From Gemmatimonadota bacterium (lineage in GTDB: Bacteria; JAAXHH01): DNA of 7,334 nucleotides. Positions 1-6,435 of the stretch are shown here, piece after piece (positions within the stretch are counted from its first letter, which is position 1; each line of letters starts with the position of its first letter). Location: the NCBI GenBank assembly GCA_026713285.1, contig JAPOOT010000187.1, positions 1 to 7,334 of the forward strand, written 5' to 3'. The position numbers were made by a program, and so were the translations under genes. The notes under the pieces are model-generated. The model made no database searches, was not told the origin of the DNA, and saw nothing but the letters and a program-made list of their open reading frames with translations.

Positions 1-960
1 ACGGGCCACTTTCCTGGCGCTCCTGATCCGTTCGCCGCCGAGGAAGTAACCGACCAGGCTCTGTCCCGTGACGGCCAGCGCGTCCAGTACGAACGTGCCG
101 AACATCCAGACTTGCCTGATCGCCTGGTGGGCGGCTCCGACGTCTGCGCCGCCGTGCGTGGCTTCGCGGGTCGTCAGGAGGAGAAACAGGTTCAGCACAC
201 CGGTGCGTATGAAAAGATCGGTGCCCGCGCGCATCAGTCGGCCGACCGCGCTGAAATCGGCCGGCAGGGACCAGCCAAGCTTGCGTTTTATGATCCAGAG
301 CGACCAGGCGGCGCCGATCCAGTAGGCGATGACGCTGGCTATTGCCGCTCCGGCGATGCCCAGTGCGGGCACAGGTCCCGCACCGAATATGAGCATGGGA
401 TCGAGCACGATATTGATGCCGTTGATGCCCAGGGCGATCCAGAGCGGCGAGCGCATATCCTGAAGTCCCCGCAAGGCTCCGCTGGCCGTCAGCGTGATCA
501 GGATGGCCGGCGCACCGAACCACCGCCACCAGATGTAGTCCACGGCCCCGTCGTGTATTGCGCCGGCAGCGCCCAGTAGCGTCGCGAGATACGACGTAAG
601 CGGAACGCCGAAGACGATGATCAGTAGTCCGCAAGCCATGCTCAGGCAGAGCGCCAGGCTGCTTATGGAAACGGACCGGTTCCTGTCGTTGTCGCCCTCG
701 GCCTGGGCCACTTCCGTCTGGGTGCTGATACCGAGAAAGTTGAAGACCCAGAAGAGGCCGGATAGTGCGACGGCGCCGACGCCGAGGGCGGCGAGGGACT
801 CCGCGCCGAGTTGCTTGATGAAGGCGGTGTCCACGAGGCCGGTAAGCGGTTCCGCGATCAGCGAGAGCAAAACGGGAAAAGTCAGCCGAATGAGTGTGGC
901 GTGGGGTCTATTTGAGAAGGGATGGGCGGTCGTGGTGGCTGTAGCTTTTGCAGGGCGCAT
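1..960 (-). CDS. MATE family multidrug/toxin efflux transporter (C-terminus cut by window edge)
   Basis: Integral inner-membrane antiporter of the MATE superfamily (DinF-like branch). Family members expel cationic drugs or metabolites in exchange for Na+ or H+. The reading frame is open from an ATG at 958-960 to the left edge, giving 320 residues. Full-length members have roughly 440-460, so the last third is missing. Visible signatures are a hydrophobic first helix around residues 22-45 ending in EPLTGLVDTAFI, the stretch ALRGLQDMRSPLW at 162-174 followed by GINIVLDPMLIFG at 181-193, and GIAGAAIAS at 201-209. All three are typical of MATE N-lobes. Several hydrophobic helices follow, with a basic loop at 225-227. 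The start lies 6 bp after the stop of the oxidase gene and in the same frame. A GTG at 964-966 is an alternative start. I see no good Shine-Dalgarno, so translation is probably coupled to the upstream gene. The substrate is unknown. Family assignment is firm; the DinF-like subgroup is less certain. Confidence 0.9.
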   Translation of the reverse strand, partial: MRPAKATATTTAHPFSNRPHATLIRLTFPVLLSLIAEPLTGLVDTAFIKQLGAESLAALGVGAVALSGLFWVFNFLGISTQTEVAQAEGDNDRNRSVSISSLALCLSMACGLLIIVFGVPLTSYLATLLGAAGAIHDGAVDYIWWRWFGAPAILITLTASGALRGLQDMRSPLWIALGINGINIVLDPMLIFGAGPVPALGIAGAAIASVIAYWIGAAWSLWIIKRKLGWSLPADFSAVGRLMRAGTDLFIRTGVLNLFLLLTTREATHGGADVGAAHQAIRQVWMFGTFVLDALAVTGQSLVGYFLGGERIRSARKVAR

Positions 961-966
961 ATTCAC

Positions 967-2223
967 TCAGCGGGCGAATCGGTCTACCGCGAGGAGTTCG
1001 AGATCGATACCGGGCGGATCCTCGGCCACAATCTGACTCACCAGTTTACCGGTCACCGGTCCCAGGGACACCCCGATCATGGCATGGCCGGCGGCCACGA
1101 TCAGATTGGGAACGCCGGGAGCCCGGCCCAGGAAGGGTAGGCCATCGGGCGTGCAGGGACGCAATCCGCTCCAGGTTTCGACGATCTCATGGGCATCGAT
1201 GTCGAAAGACGGCATATACATCGGCAGGGCATGGAGAATCGCGGCTACGCGGCGGCGGTTGATGGAAAGGTCCATGCCAGCCAGTTCCAGCGTGCCGCCG
1301 ATACGCAACGTATCGCCCATGGGCGTGACGGCCACTCGGGATTCCGCGAGCATAATGGGAAGTTCCGGCCACTCCGCCGGCCGGCGCATCGTAACGCTGT
1401 ACCCCTTGGCCGGCTGGATGGGCAGCGAGATTCCGGCGACTTTTCCGAGGGCGGGCGACCATGAACCCGCCGTGAGCACAACCTCTCCCGCGGCGATGTC
1501 CCCCTGCGTCGTATGAACAGCCGCGATGCGCCCCTTATCTTTCGTGAACCCCGTCACTTCTGACCCGGTGCGCACGGTCACGCCAAGCCGCGCCGCATGA
1601 TCCGCCAGCGCATGCACGAACTTGCCAGGCGTCAAGTGGGCATCCTGCCTGAAGTGCAGGCCGCCCAACGCTTTCAGTTTCAGCCCCGGAAGCGCCTCGG
1701 CCACCCCATTGGATGTATGCTCGTCGATTAAGAGCCCGTACGAAGAGAGGAGTTGCCATTCCTCTTCCCCTTCCGCCAGGCCTTCCTGCGTTCGATACAC
1801 GGCCAGGACGCCTCGCTGGTGATAGTCGAAATCCACGCCGTCCAGACCGTCCAGTTCATCGAATAGCGAAAGGCTTTGCAGGCTCAGGTCCCGGATCAGC
1901 GGAATGGCCCTGCGCATCCGGCCTTCGTTGCTGGCCTTCCAGAATGCCCAGAGCCAGCGGATCAGCGACGGGTCCAGCCGCGGCTTGATGTAGAAGGGGC
2001 TGTCCGGGTTGAACATCCACTTCAGGCCCCGCGCCACGACGCCGGGCGCGGCTAGCGGAATGCTGTGGCTGGGTACGATGAGTCCCATGTTGCCGTGGGA
2101 AGCGCCAGATCCGATCTCCCCGCGTTCCACGAGGGTGACCCCGTATCCCGCCTCACGCAGGTAGTACGCGGCGCAGACGCCTACGGCGCCGCCCCCGATG
2201 ATCAGTACGTCGGTCATGTCCAT
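967..2223 (-). CDS. FAD-dependent oxidoreductase, DadA-like (D-amino-acid dehydrogenase / DAO family)
   Basis: A 418-residue flavoenzyme of the DAO superfamily, usual length for DadA-type enzymes, which oxidise D-amino acids or related secondary amines to imino/keto acids. An N-terminal Rossmann fold carries the dinucleotide motif GGGAVG at residues 10-15, with Glu33 at the end of the second strand for the FAD ribose. The segment GASHGNMGLIVPSH (40-53) then LAAPGV (57-62) and LKWMF (67-71) matches the corresponding part of DadA. The C-terminal FAD-contacting motif is GLRPCTPDGLPFLG (353-366), followed by GHAMIGVSLGPVTG (379-392). Start choice is Met1 or Met3, two codons apart; neither has a visible Shine-Dalgarno. 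The gene lies 94 bp after the peptide-binding protein and 6 bp before the MATE gene. The neighbouring peptidase and peptide-binding protein fit a D-amino-acid substrate. Glycine oxidase or a hydroxyproline-type oxidase remains possible; sequence alone does not fix the substrate. Confidence 0.92.
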   Translation of the reverse strand: MDMTDVLIIGGGAVGVCAAYYLREAGYGVTLVERGEIGSGASHGNMGLIVPSHSIPLAAPGVVARGLKWMFNPDSPFYIKPRLDPSLIRWLWAFWKASNEGRMRRAIPLIRDLSLQSLSLFDELDGLDGVDFDYHQRGVLAVYRTQEGLAEGEEEWQLLSSYGLLIDEHTSNGVAEALPGLKLKALGGLHFRQDAHLTPGKFVHALADHAARLGVTVRTGSEVTGFTKDKGRIAAVHTTQGDIAAGEVVLTAGSWSPALGKVAGISLPIQPAKGYSVTMRRPAEWPELPIMLAESRVAVTPMGDTLRIGGTLELAGMDLSINRRRVAAILHALPMYMPSFDIDAHEIVETWSGLRPCTPDGLPFLGRAPGVPNLIVAAGHAMIGVSLGPVTGKLVSQIVAEDPPGIDLELLAVDRFAR

Positions 2224-2259
2224 GGGGAAATCGGATGGTCAAGGTGGGGATGGCCAAAG

Positions 2260-2337
2260 CGAATAAATCGCGGGCGATATGCAATTCGTTGATTGATTCC
2301 ATGCATCTGGCGTCGAATCAATCGCGGGCGATGTACA
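2260..2337. repeat. Direct repeat pair (24 bp, 21 matches) at the 3' end of the binding-protein gene
   Basis: Copy one is at 2260-2283 and copy two at 2314-2337, offset by exactly 54 bp (18 codons); they differ at three positions. Copy two encodes the last residues of the peptide-binding protein (YIARD, then stop). In the same frame, copy one would encode HIARD followed by Leu in place of the stop. This suggests a partial duplication of the gene's 3' end. Confidence 0.75.
2291..2323. repeat. Inverted repeat, 9-bp stem, spanning the stop codon of the binding-protein gene
   Basis: The arm gattgattc (2291-2299) is exactly complementary to gaatcaatc (2315-2323), with a 15-nt loop. It overlaps the stop codon at 2318-2320 and lies in the 94-bp gap before the oxidase gene. 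The stem is AT-rich and no T-run follows on the minus strand, so it is not a convincing intrinsic terminator. It could be a weak attenuator or an mRNA-stabilising hairpin. Confidence 0.45.
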
Positions 2338-4042
2338 TCTCCGTGAAGTTCACGGTCTGAATCGATATGATCGGCACCACGCGGCCGTCCCGGTCCTGTT
2401 TTACACCCCGGAGATAGGGTTTTCTAAGCTCGGTAATCACCGGATGGAATAAAAACACGGCGCCTGCCTCCTCCGCCAGGATGCGTTCGGCCCGGGCGTA
2501 CAGGTCGTAGCGGACCCCGGGGTCCATATGGGTATTGGCCCGGTCGAGCAGGTCGTCGAATTCCGCGTGCAGCCAGTCGTGACGGGCGTACCCCCTGGGC
2601 TGGGACCGCCAGAGGAGGCCGAGCATGTTGGACGGGTCCGGGTAATCGTAGACGAAGACCAGCATGCCCATGGGGATCTGCCACTGGAACAGGTTCTCGT
2701 TGAAGACGTTGCGCTGCTGGTACTTGATTTCCAATTCGATGCCCAGCGTCTCCCTGAGCATGGCCTGTACCGCTTCTCCGGCGATACGGTTGATGCTCGT
2801 ATCGGCCACCCGCAACCAGAATTCCGTACGGGGGAAACCCCTTCCGTCCGGATAGCCGGCTTCCGCCATCAACCGCTTCGCCTCCTGCGGATCGTAGGTC
2901 TGGGACGCCTTGAACTGTTCCGCCGAATACCCCGGGAAGCCGGGAGGAAGCTTGGAGTGCGCGGGTATGGCCAGATCATTCAGCACCGTGCTGCTTAGAG
3001 ACTGCCGGTCGATGGCATGGGCGATCGCCCGCCTCACGCGCGCATCGTCGAAGGGAGGCTGCCGGGTCTGAAAAAACAGATACCAGGTGGTGAACTCGGA
3101 CATCCTGTGGACTTCACGCGCGAGTCGTTCGTCTCTGCGCACCCGTTCGTAGTCGATGGGATCCAGGCGATAGGCGTCGATTTCACCGTTCTCATAGGGC
3201 AGGGTTCCCGGCCGCTGGGCCCCGACGAACTTGACGATGATCTCCTCCAGATACGCCTTGTGCGGGCCGTTGTAGTACGGATCCAGCGTGAACGTCATGT
3301 CGGAACCCGTATTCCATTCCGCCAGTCTGTAGGTGAAATTGGACACGCAGTGTTCCGGTTCGGTCCATTTTGCGCCGAACTTCTCCACCTGCCACCTCGG
3401 CACGGGCGACGAAGTGATGAAGGAGACGATATAAGGCAGGTATGGACAGGGGCCCTCGGTCTCAATCTGAAAGGTGAGATCGTCCACTGCGCGTATGCCT
3501 ACCTGTTCCGCGTCGGACAGCTCACCCTGGTTGAAGGCCCGGCCGTTCTTGATCACGTAGTAGAGGAAGGCGTAGATGTTCCCGCTGGCCGGATCCAGCA
3601 TGCGTCGGAAAGAGTACTCGAAATCGTGGGCCGTGACCGCCCTGCCGTCGCTCCACCGCGCCCCTTCACGGAGGTGGAAGGTCCACGTACGTCCATCGTC
3701 CGATGCTTCCCACCGGTCCGCCGCGGCGGGCACCAGTTCGTTGTTCTCGTCCAGCAGCACCAGGCGCTCGAAGGCGAAGTACGTGCCGTCGGCCTCGTAG
3801 GCCGCCACGCTTATATCCAGCGTGGAAGGCTCGCGGAACATGTATCGGAACTGCTGCCGGTCCGGCGGGGCCGCGTCCTCCGGAAGCTGGCGGCCGATGG
3901 AATTGACCCATGTCCGGTCGCCGGACTGCGGGACGTTGTCTTCGCCGCCGCATCCACTAAAGAAAAGGAGGGACAGGACAATCAGGGCGTAGCGTGTACG
4001 ATTCAGGCGTGTACGATTCAGGCAGTGCGTGAGCATGAGCAT
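2318..4042 (-). CDS. Peptide ABC transporter substrate-binding lipoprotein (OppA/SBP_bac_5 type)
   Basis: Extracytoplasmic solute-binding protein of the family-5 (oligopeptide/dipeptide) class, tethered by lipid. The frame opens at 4090, but I favour ATG 4040-4042. It has a GAGG Shine-Dalgarno 7 nt upstream and starts just before a proper signal peptide: a basic region with NRTRLNRTR, a hydrophobic core ALIVLSLLFF, then lipobox FSGC. The ATG at 4088-4090 overlaps the upstream stop by one base and has only a weak AAGA. The chosen start gives 574 residues. SBP_bac_5 hallmarks (numbered from 4090) are DRWEASDDGRTWTFHLREGA (125-144), WSDGRAVTAHDFEYSFRRML (146-165), the RRAIAHAIDR region (353-362) and YDYPDPSNM (481-489). 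Apart from the lipid-bearing Cys47, the mature chain has only Cys215 and Cys248, which could pair. The upstream neighbour is an M19 dipeptidase-like gene and the downstream one an amino-acid oxidase, fitting peptide scavenging. No permease or ATPase gene is in the window. The exact peptide ligand is unknown. Confidence 0.94.
   Translation of the reverse strand: MLMLTHCLNRTRLNRTRYALIVLSLLFFSGCGGEDNVPQSGDRTWVNSIGRQLPEDAAPPDRQQFRYMFREPSTLDISVAAYEADGTYFAFERLVLLDENNELVPAAADRWEASDDGRTWTFHLREGARWSDGRAVTAHDFEYSFRRMLDPASGNIYAFLYYVIKNGRAFNQGELSDAEQVGIRAVDDLTFQIETEGPCPYLPYIVSFITSSPVPRWQVEKFGAKWTEPEHCVSNFTYRLAEWNTGSDMTFTLDPYYNGPHKAYLEEIIVKFVGAQRPGTLPYENGEIDAYRLDPIDYERVRRDERLAREVHRMSEFTTWYLFFQTRQPPFDDARVRRAIAHAIDRQSLSSTVLNDLAIPAHSKLPPGFPGYSAEQFKASQTYDPQEAKRLMAEAGYPDGRGFPRTEFWLRVADTSINRIAGEAVQAMLRETLGIELEIKYQQRNVFNENLFQWQIPMGMLVFVYDYPDPSNMLGLLWRSQPRGYARHDWLHAEFDDLLDRANTHMDPGVRYDLYARAERILAEEAGAVFLFHPVITELRKPYLRGVKQDRDGRVVPIISIQTVNFTEMYIARD
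3992..4023. repeat. Perfect 15-bp tandem duplication within the lipoprotein signal peptide
   Basis: Two adjacent identical 15-bp copies (plus-strand unit gcgtgtacgattcag) occupy 3992-4006 and 4007-4021, and two further bases of the pattern follow. The length is five codons, so the frame is kept. On the minus strand the product reads LNRTRLNRTR, doubling the positively charged n-region of the signal peptide. Confidence 0.95.
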
Positions 4043-4049
4043 GATGAAA

Positions 4050-4053
4050 CCTC
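4050..4053 (-). promoter_or_regulatory. Ribosome binding site deciding the start of the peptide-binding lipoprotein
   Basis: On the minus strand, GAGG is followed by 7 nt and then ATG at 4042-4040. The upstream ATG at 4090-4088 has no comparable purine-rich site. The GAGG-led ATG also places the signal peptide at a normal distance from the N-terminus, so the first 16 codons of the longest frame are probably not translated. Confidence 0.6.
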
Positions 4054-4089
4054 GGAGTGTTCCGTCTGCTGTTCCGTTGTAGGTGTCCA

Positions 4090-5226
4090 TCAGTCGTTCT
4101 TAGGCAGGTGTTCCGTGTAAAATCGAACCCAGTTTCCGTACATGATCTTCTCGATGTCATCCCGGGCATATCCACGCCCTTCTAGGATGGGGACCAGCAA
4201 CTGGTAATCGGCAATGGAATCGACTTCGGACGGCGCGCCGTCGATGCCGCCCTGTCCGTCGGTGTCGCCGCCGATCGCCGCATGATCGGCTGTTCCGGCC
4301 AACTGGCACACGTGATCGATATGATCGGCCACGTGGGAAAGCGTGATGTCCTCGCGGCGGAAATAGTCCCGGCGGGTGTATCCTCCGGTGTTCGACCAGT
4401 CCAGGGTATACCACGGACAGAGCATCCAGGTGTCCATGGACGCGCCGATGACGCCTCCCCGTTCAATGACGATCCGGAGTTGTTCGTCTGAGAACTGGCG
4501 CTGGCCGGGAACGAGAGCGCGGCAGTTCTGGTGACTGGCCAGGACCGGACCGTCATACAGGTCCACCGCTTCAAAGAAACTCTCGTCCGATATGTGGGTG
4601 AGGTCGAGCAGCATGCCGCAGGCAGACATCTCTCTCAGCAGGTCCTTTGCGGGAGGAAGTAGGCCGCCCTCGGAACCTGTGCCGTGAGCGTAGGTGCTCG
4701 GGCCGTAATGGGTCAGGCTCACCACGCGGACGCCCATCTCGAACCATTCATGCACCTGGCCGGGCGAGAGGATGGGATCGGCGCCTTCCATGCCGAGGAC
4801 AAATCCCACAGGCAGTCCTTCGGTGACGTCCGTTTTGTCCCATGTGTCTATGTGCTTTGCGAGAGCCTCCCCGTCCGTGAGTACGACACCTTCACCCTCT
4901 TCCTCGAGGACGTGGTAGTATGCCAGCTGCCCTCGGGCGGCGCCGTGGACAGCCGCGGTACCCCGGAGACCGGGCAATATGCTGTGCTCGCGCTTGCGCC
5001 GTACCGTGAATTTCATCAGGGCGGCCGCGATTCTTCCGCGGCGCATCTCGGGCAGGCAGGCGAAAGCGATGTTGCCCGGGTTATCGTCGGCAGCGCGCAC
5101 TTCAGCCAGCGAAAGCGTAAGATCCCGGTTGAGTTCGACGCCCCCATACGCCATGGGATAGTCGCCGTCAAATATAAGCATGGAAAAACGATACCGGGCG
5201 TTTGAAGAGGTGTCAACACAATTCAC
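4090..5226 (-). CDS. M19 (renal/membrane dipeptidase-like) family metallopeptidase homologue with altered first metal motif
   Basis: A TIM-barrel amidohydrolase relative of the M19 family, whose members hydrolyse dipeptides, often with a C-terminal D-residue, using two zinc ions. From the GTG at 5226 it has 378 residues. Conserved parts are LGMEGADP with bridging Glu147, LDLTHIS with His211, VLASHQNCRAL with His232 and Arg236, IGGDTDG with Asp321, and GNWVRFY near the end. The canonical N-terminal His-x-Asp (as in DGHND or DAHLD) is here DGDYPMA: His is replaced by Asp22 and Asp by Pro24, while the following NRDLT aligns without a gap. The first metal site is therefore altered or absent. GTG 5226 has AAGGA 9 nt upstream. 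ATG 5181 (MLIFDGDYP) begins right at the conserved domain and has no Shine-Dalgarno, but sits at a promoter-predicted transcription start. No signal peptide is seen, so the protein is probably cytoplasmic. It is the first gene of the minus-strand cluster. Activity as a dipeptidase is uncertain. Confidence 0.88.
   Translation of the reverse strand: MNCVDTSSNARYRFSMLIFDGDYPMAYGGVELNRDLTLSLAEVRAADDNPGNIAFACLPEMRRGRIAAALMKFTVRRKREHSILPGLRGTAAVHGAARGQLAYYHVLEEEGEGVVLTDGEALAKHIDTWDKTDVTEGLPVGFVLGMEGADPILSPGQVHEWFEMGVRVVSLTHYGPSTYAHGTGSEGGLLPPAKDLLREMSACGMLLDLTHISDESFFEAVDLYDGPVLASHQNCRALVPGQRQFSDEQLRIVIERGGVIGASMDTWMLCPWYTLDWSNTGGYTRRDYFRREDITLSHVADHIDHVCQLAGTADHAAIGGDTDGQGGIDGAPSEVDSIADYQLLVPILEGRGYARDDIEKIMYGNWVRFYTEHLPKND
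5188..5216 (-). promoter_or_regulatory. Sigma70-like promoter inside the 5' end of the M19-like ORF (possible leaderless start)
   Basis: On the minus strand an exact TTGACA (5216-5211) is followed by a 17-nt spacer and TATCGT (5193-5188). The latter matches TATAAT at 4 of 6 positions, including the critical second A and last T. The usual 6-nt discriminator places transcription start at 5181, which is the A of the in-frame ATG. If real, it yields a leaderless mRNA for the 363-residue form. This is a pattern match only. Confidence 0.4.
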
Positions 5227-5235
5227 CCCTGGTAT

Positions 5236-5240
5236 TCCTT
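5236..5240 (-). promoter_or_regulatory. Ribosome binding site for the GTG start of the M19-like gene
   Basis: Minus-strand AAGGA lies 9 nt before GTG at 5226-5224. It supports the longer, 378-residue form. The competing ATG at 5181 has no such site upstream. Confidence 0.5.
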
Positions 5241-5265
5241 TTTGATATGCTTGGATCGCCTGTCC

Positions 5266-5294
5266 TTGCGCTTACTTCGCCCAGGACGTATAAT
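5266..5294 (+). promoter_or_regulatory. Sigma70-type promoter for the rightward dehydrogenase genes
   Basis: An exact TATAAT at 5289-5294 is preceded by a 17-bp spacer and TTGCGC at 5266-5271 (3 of 6 matches to TTGACA, with TTG kept). Transcription would begin near 5301, leaving about 89 nt of untranslated leader before the ATG at 5390. A 5-bp inverted repeat (ggacg at 5284-5288 and cgtcc at 5298-5302) brackets the -10 box and could be a repressor site. The gap 5227-5389 holds no gene. On the minus strand a TATAAG at 5335-5330 is a weak -10 candidate for the leftward cluster, without a good -35. Confidence 0.55.
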
Positions 5295-5389
5295 AGGCGT
5301 CCGTGAAACCCGGATCGTGGTCTAATCGTCTTATATGGTAAGAAGTTTCCGTTCAGGGCGATCGTACCGGCAGTTACGGATAAATACCT

Positions 5390-6418
5390 ATGCGTGCATG
5401 TGTGCTAGTTGAACCCGGACGGATTGAAACCCGCGACGACGTCGACATGCCCGTCGCGGGGCCGGACGACGTGGTCGTGGCGGTCAAGTCCGCTTTGACC
5501 TGCGGTACCGATCTGAAGGCATACCGTCGAGGGCACCACCTCATGCCGCCCCCGACGCTGTTCGGCCACGAGTTTTCGGGGGTGATTGCCGACAAAGGCA
5601 ACAGGGTGGAGAAGTTCTCCGTCGGACAACCCGTGATGTCTGTACATACGGCGCCTTGCGGGGAGTGTTTCTACTGCGACAGATCGCTTCAGAACCTGTG
5701 TCCGCACCTGACGAAGACGATGGCCCTGGGCGCGTACGCCGAATTCCTGCGGGTTCCGGCCACGGTCGTCGACGCGAACATGTACCCCAAGCCCGATGAA
5801 CTGGACTATCGCGAGGCAGCCATGCTGGAGCCGCTGTCCTGCGTGGTCTACGGCATAGGCCAGGCGCTCGATTCAACTTCTGATTCAGCGGTCGTCATCG
5901 GTGCCGGCGCCATCGGGCTGTTGCACGTCATGGTGCTGAAGGAAATGGGCGTGAAGCAGGTAATCGTCTCGGGGCGTCACGACTACCGTCTCGAGACGGC
6001 AAGGAAGGTCGGGGCGGACCTCGTCATCAACAGTGAAAGGGAGCATGCCACCGAAGCGGTGCTGGAAGCCACAGGGGGCCGCGGGTCGCCTGTCGTCTTC
6101 GAGTGCACCGGGCTGCCGGCCGTCTGGGAAGAAGCTGTCACCATGGTCGGCAGGGGCGGCTGCGTCGTCCTTTTCGGAGGGTGCCCCGGCGGCACGACGG
6201 TTACCTATGACACCACCAGGCTGCATTACGACCAGATCACCCTGAAGGGCGTTTTTCACTATACCCCGGAAGCGGTCCGCAGATCCTACCAAATCCTCGC
6301 GGACGGACGACTCGACGTCACGCCCCTGATCACCGGCGATCGCACGCTTGAAGAGGTGCCGGAGGCTTTTCGGAACTTCCTGGGGAGCAATACGATGAAG
6401 TTCGCGATCATTCCCTGA
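5390..6418 (+). CDS. Zinc-dependent medium-chain alcohol/polyol dehydrogenase (MDR family), first of a pair
   Basis: A 342-residue cytosolic oxidoreductase of the threonine/sorbitol dehydrogenase branch, oxidising a secondary alcohol with NAD(P)+. Catalytic zinc ligands are visible as Cys38 (TCGTD), His60-Glu61 (GHE) and Glu147 (EPLS). The structural zinc lobe has Cys90, Cys93, Cys96 and Cys104 with the usual 2-2-7 spacing. The Rossmann motif is GAGAIG at 171-176. The strand that follows ends VSGRH: Gly195 sits where NAD-dependent members carry an acidic residue, and Arg196 comes next, which points to NADP. Gln80 replaces the usual Asp of the GDRV turn (GQPV). Length is normal and the chain ends FAIIP. 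The start has only a weak GGA 9 nt upstream. It lies 17 bp before a second dehydrogenase and diverges from the peptidase cluster. The substrate (polyol, hydroxy acid or threonine) cannot be told. Confidence 0.93.
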   Translation: MRACVLVEPGRIETRDDVDMPVAGPDDVVVAVKSALTCGTDLKAYRRGHHLMPPPTLFGHEFSGVIADKGNRVEKFSVGQPVMSVHTAPCGECFYCDRSLQNLCPHLTKTMALGAYAEFLRVPATVVDANMYPKPDELDYREAAMLEPLSCVVYGIGQALDSTSDSAVVIGAGAIGLLHVMVLKEMGVKQVIVSGRHDYRLETARKVGADLVINSEREHATEAVLEATGGRGSPVVFECTGLPAVWEEAVTMVGRGGCVVLFGGCPGGTTVTYDTTRLHYDQITLKGVFHYTPEAVRRSYQILADGRLDVTPLITGDRTLEEVPEAFRNFLGSNTMKFAIIP

Positions 6419-6423
6419 TCCCC

Positions 6424-6435
6424 GGGGGCGCCCCC
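6424..6435. repeat. 12-bp perfect GC palindrome abutting the start codon of the second dehydrogenase
   Basis: GGGGGCGCCCCC equals its own reverse complement and ends one base before ATG 6436. It fills most of the 17-bp gap between the two dehydrogenase genes. Its G-run, 7 nt before the ATG, is the only Shine-Dalgarno-like purine stretch there. In mRNA it could fold as a 4-bp GC stem with a GCGC loop and mask that site. Confidence 0.7.

Noticed and set aside
112..579. Plus-strand open frame of 155 codons at the left end
   Set aside because: The minus strand carries an unbroken MATE transporter frame here with characteristic membrane motifs; the plus-strand product has no hydrophobic or conserved segment.
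2224..2317. Possible intrinsic terminator between the binding protein and the oxidase
   Set aside because: The inverted repeat is AT-rich with a large loop and has no following T-run on the minus strand.
4043..4090. First 16 codons of the longest frame of the binding protein (ATG overlapping the upstream stop)
   Set aside because: The one-base TGATG overlap looks like coupling, but the internal ATG has a real GAGG site and gives a normal signal peptide, so the extension is probably not translated.
3017..4120. Long plus-strand open frame (367 codons) opposite the peptide-binding protein
   Set aside because: It lies antisense to a gene with clear SBP_bac_5 motifs, has no recognisable motif, and is rich in residues expected from reverse-frame reading of GC-rich codons.
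5290..5295. TATTAT on the minus strand as a -10 box for the peptidase cluster
   Set aside because: It is the reverse of the plus-strand TATAAT region and has no acceptable -35 hexamer 16-18 nt upstream.
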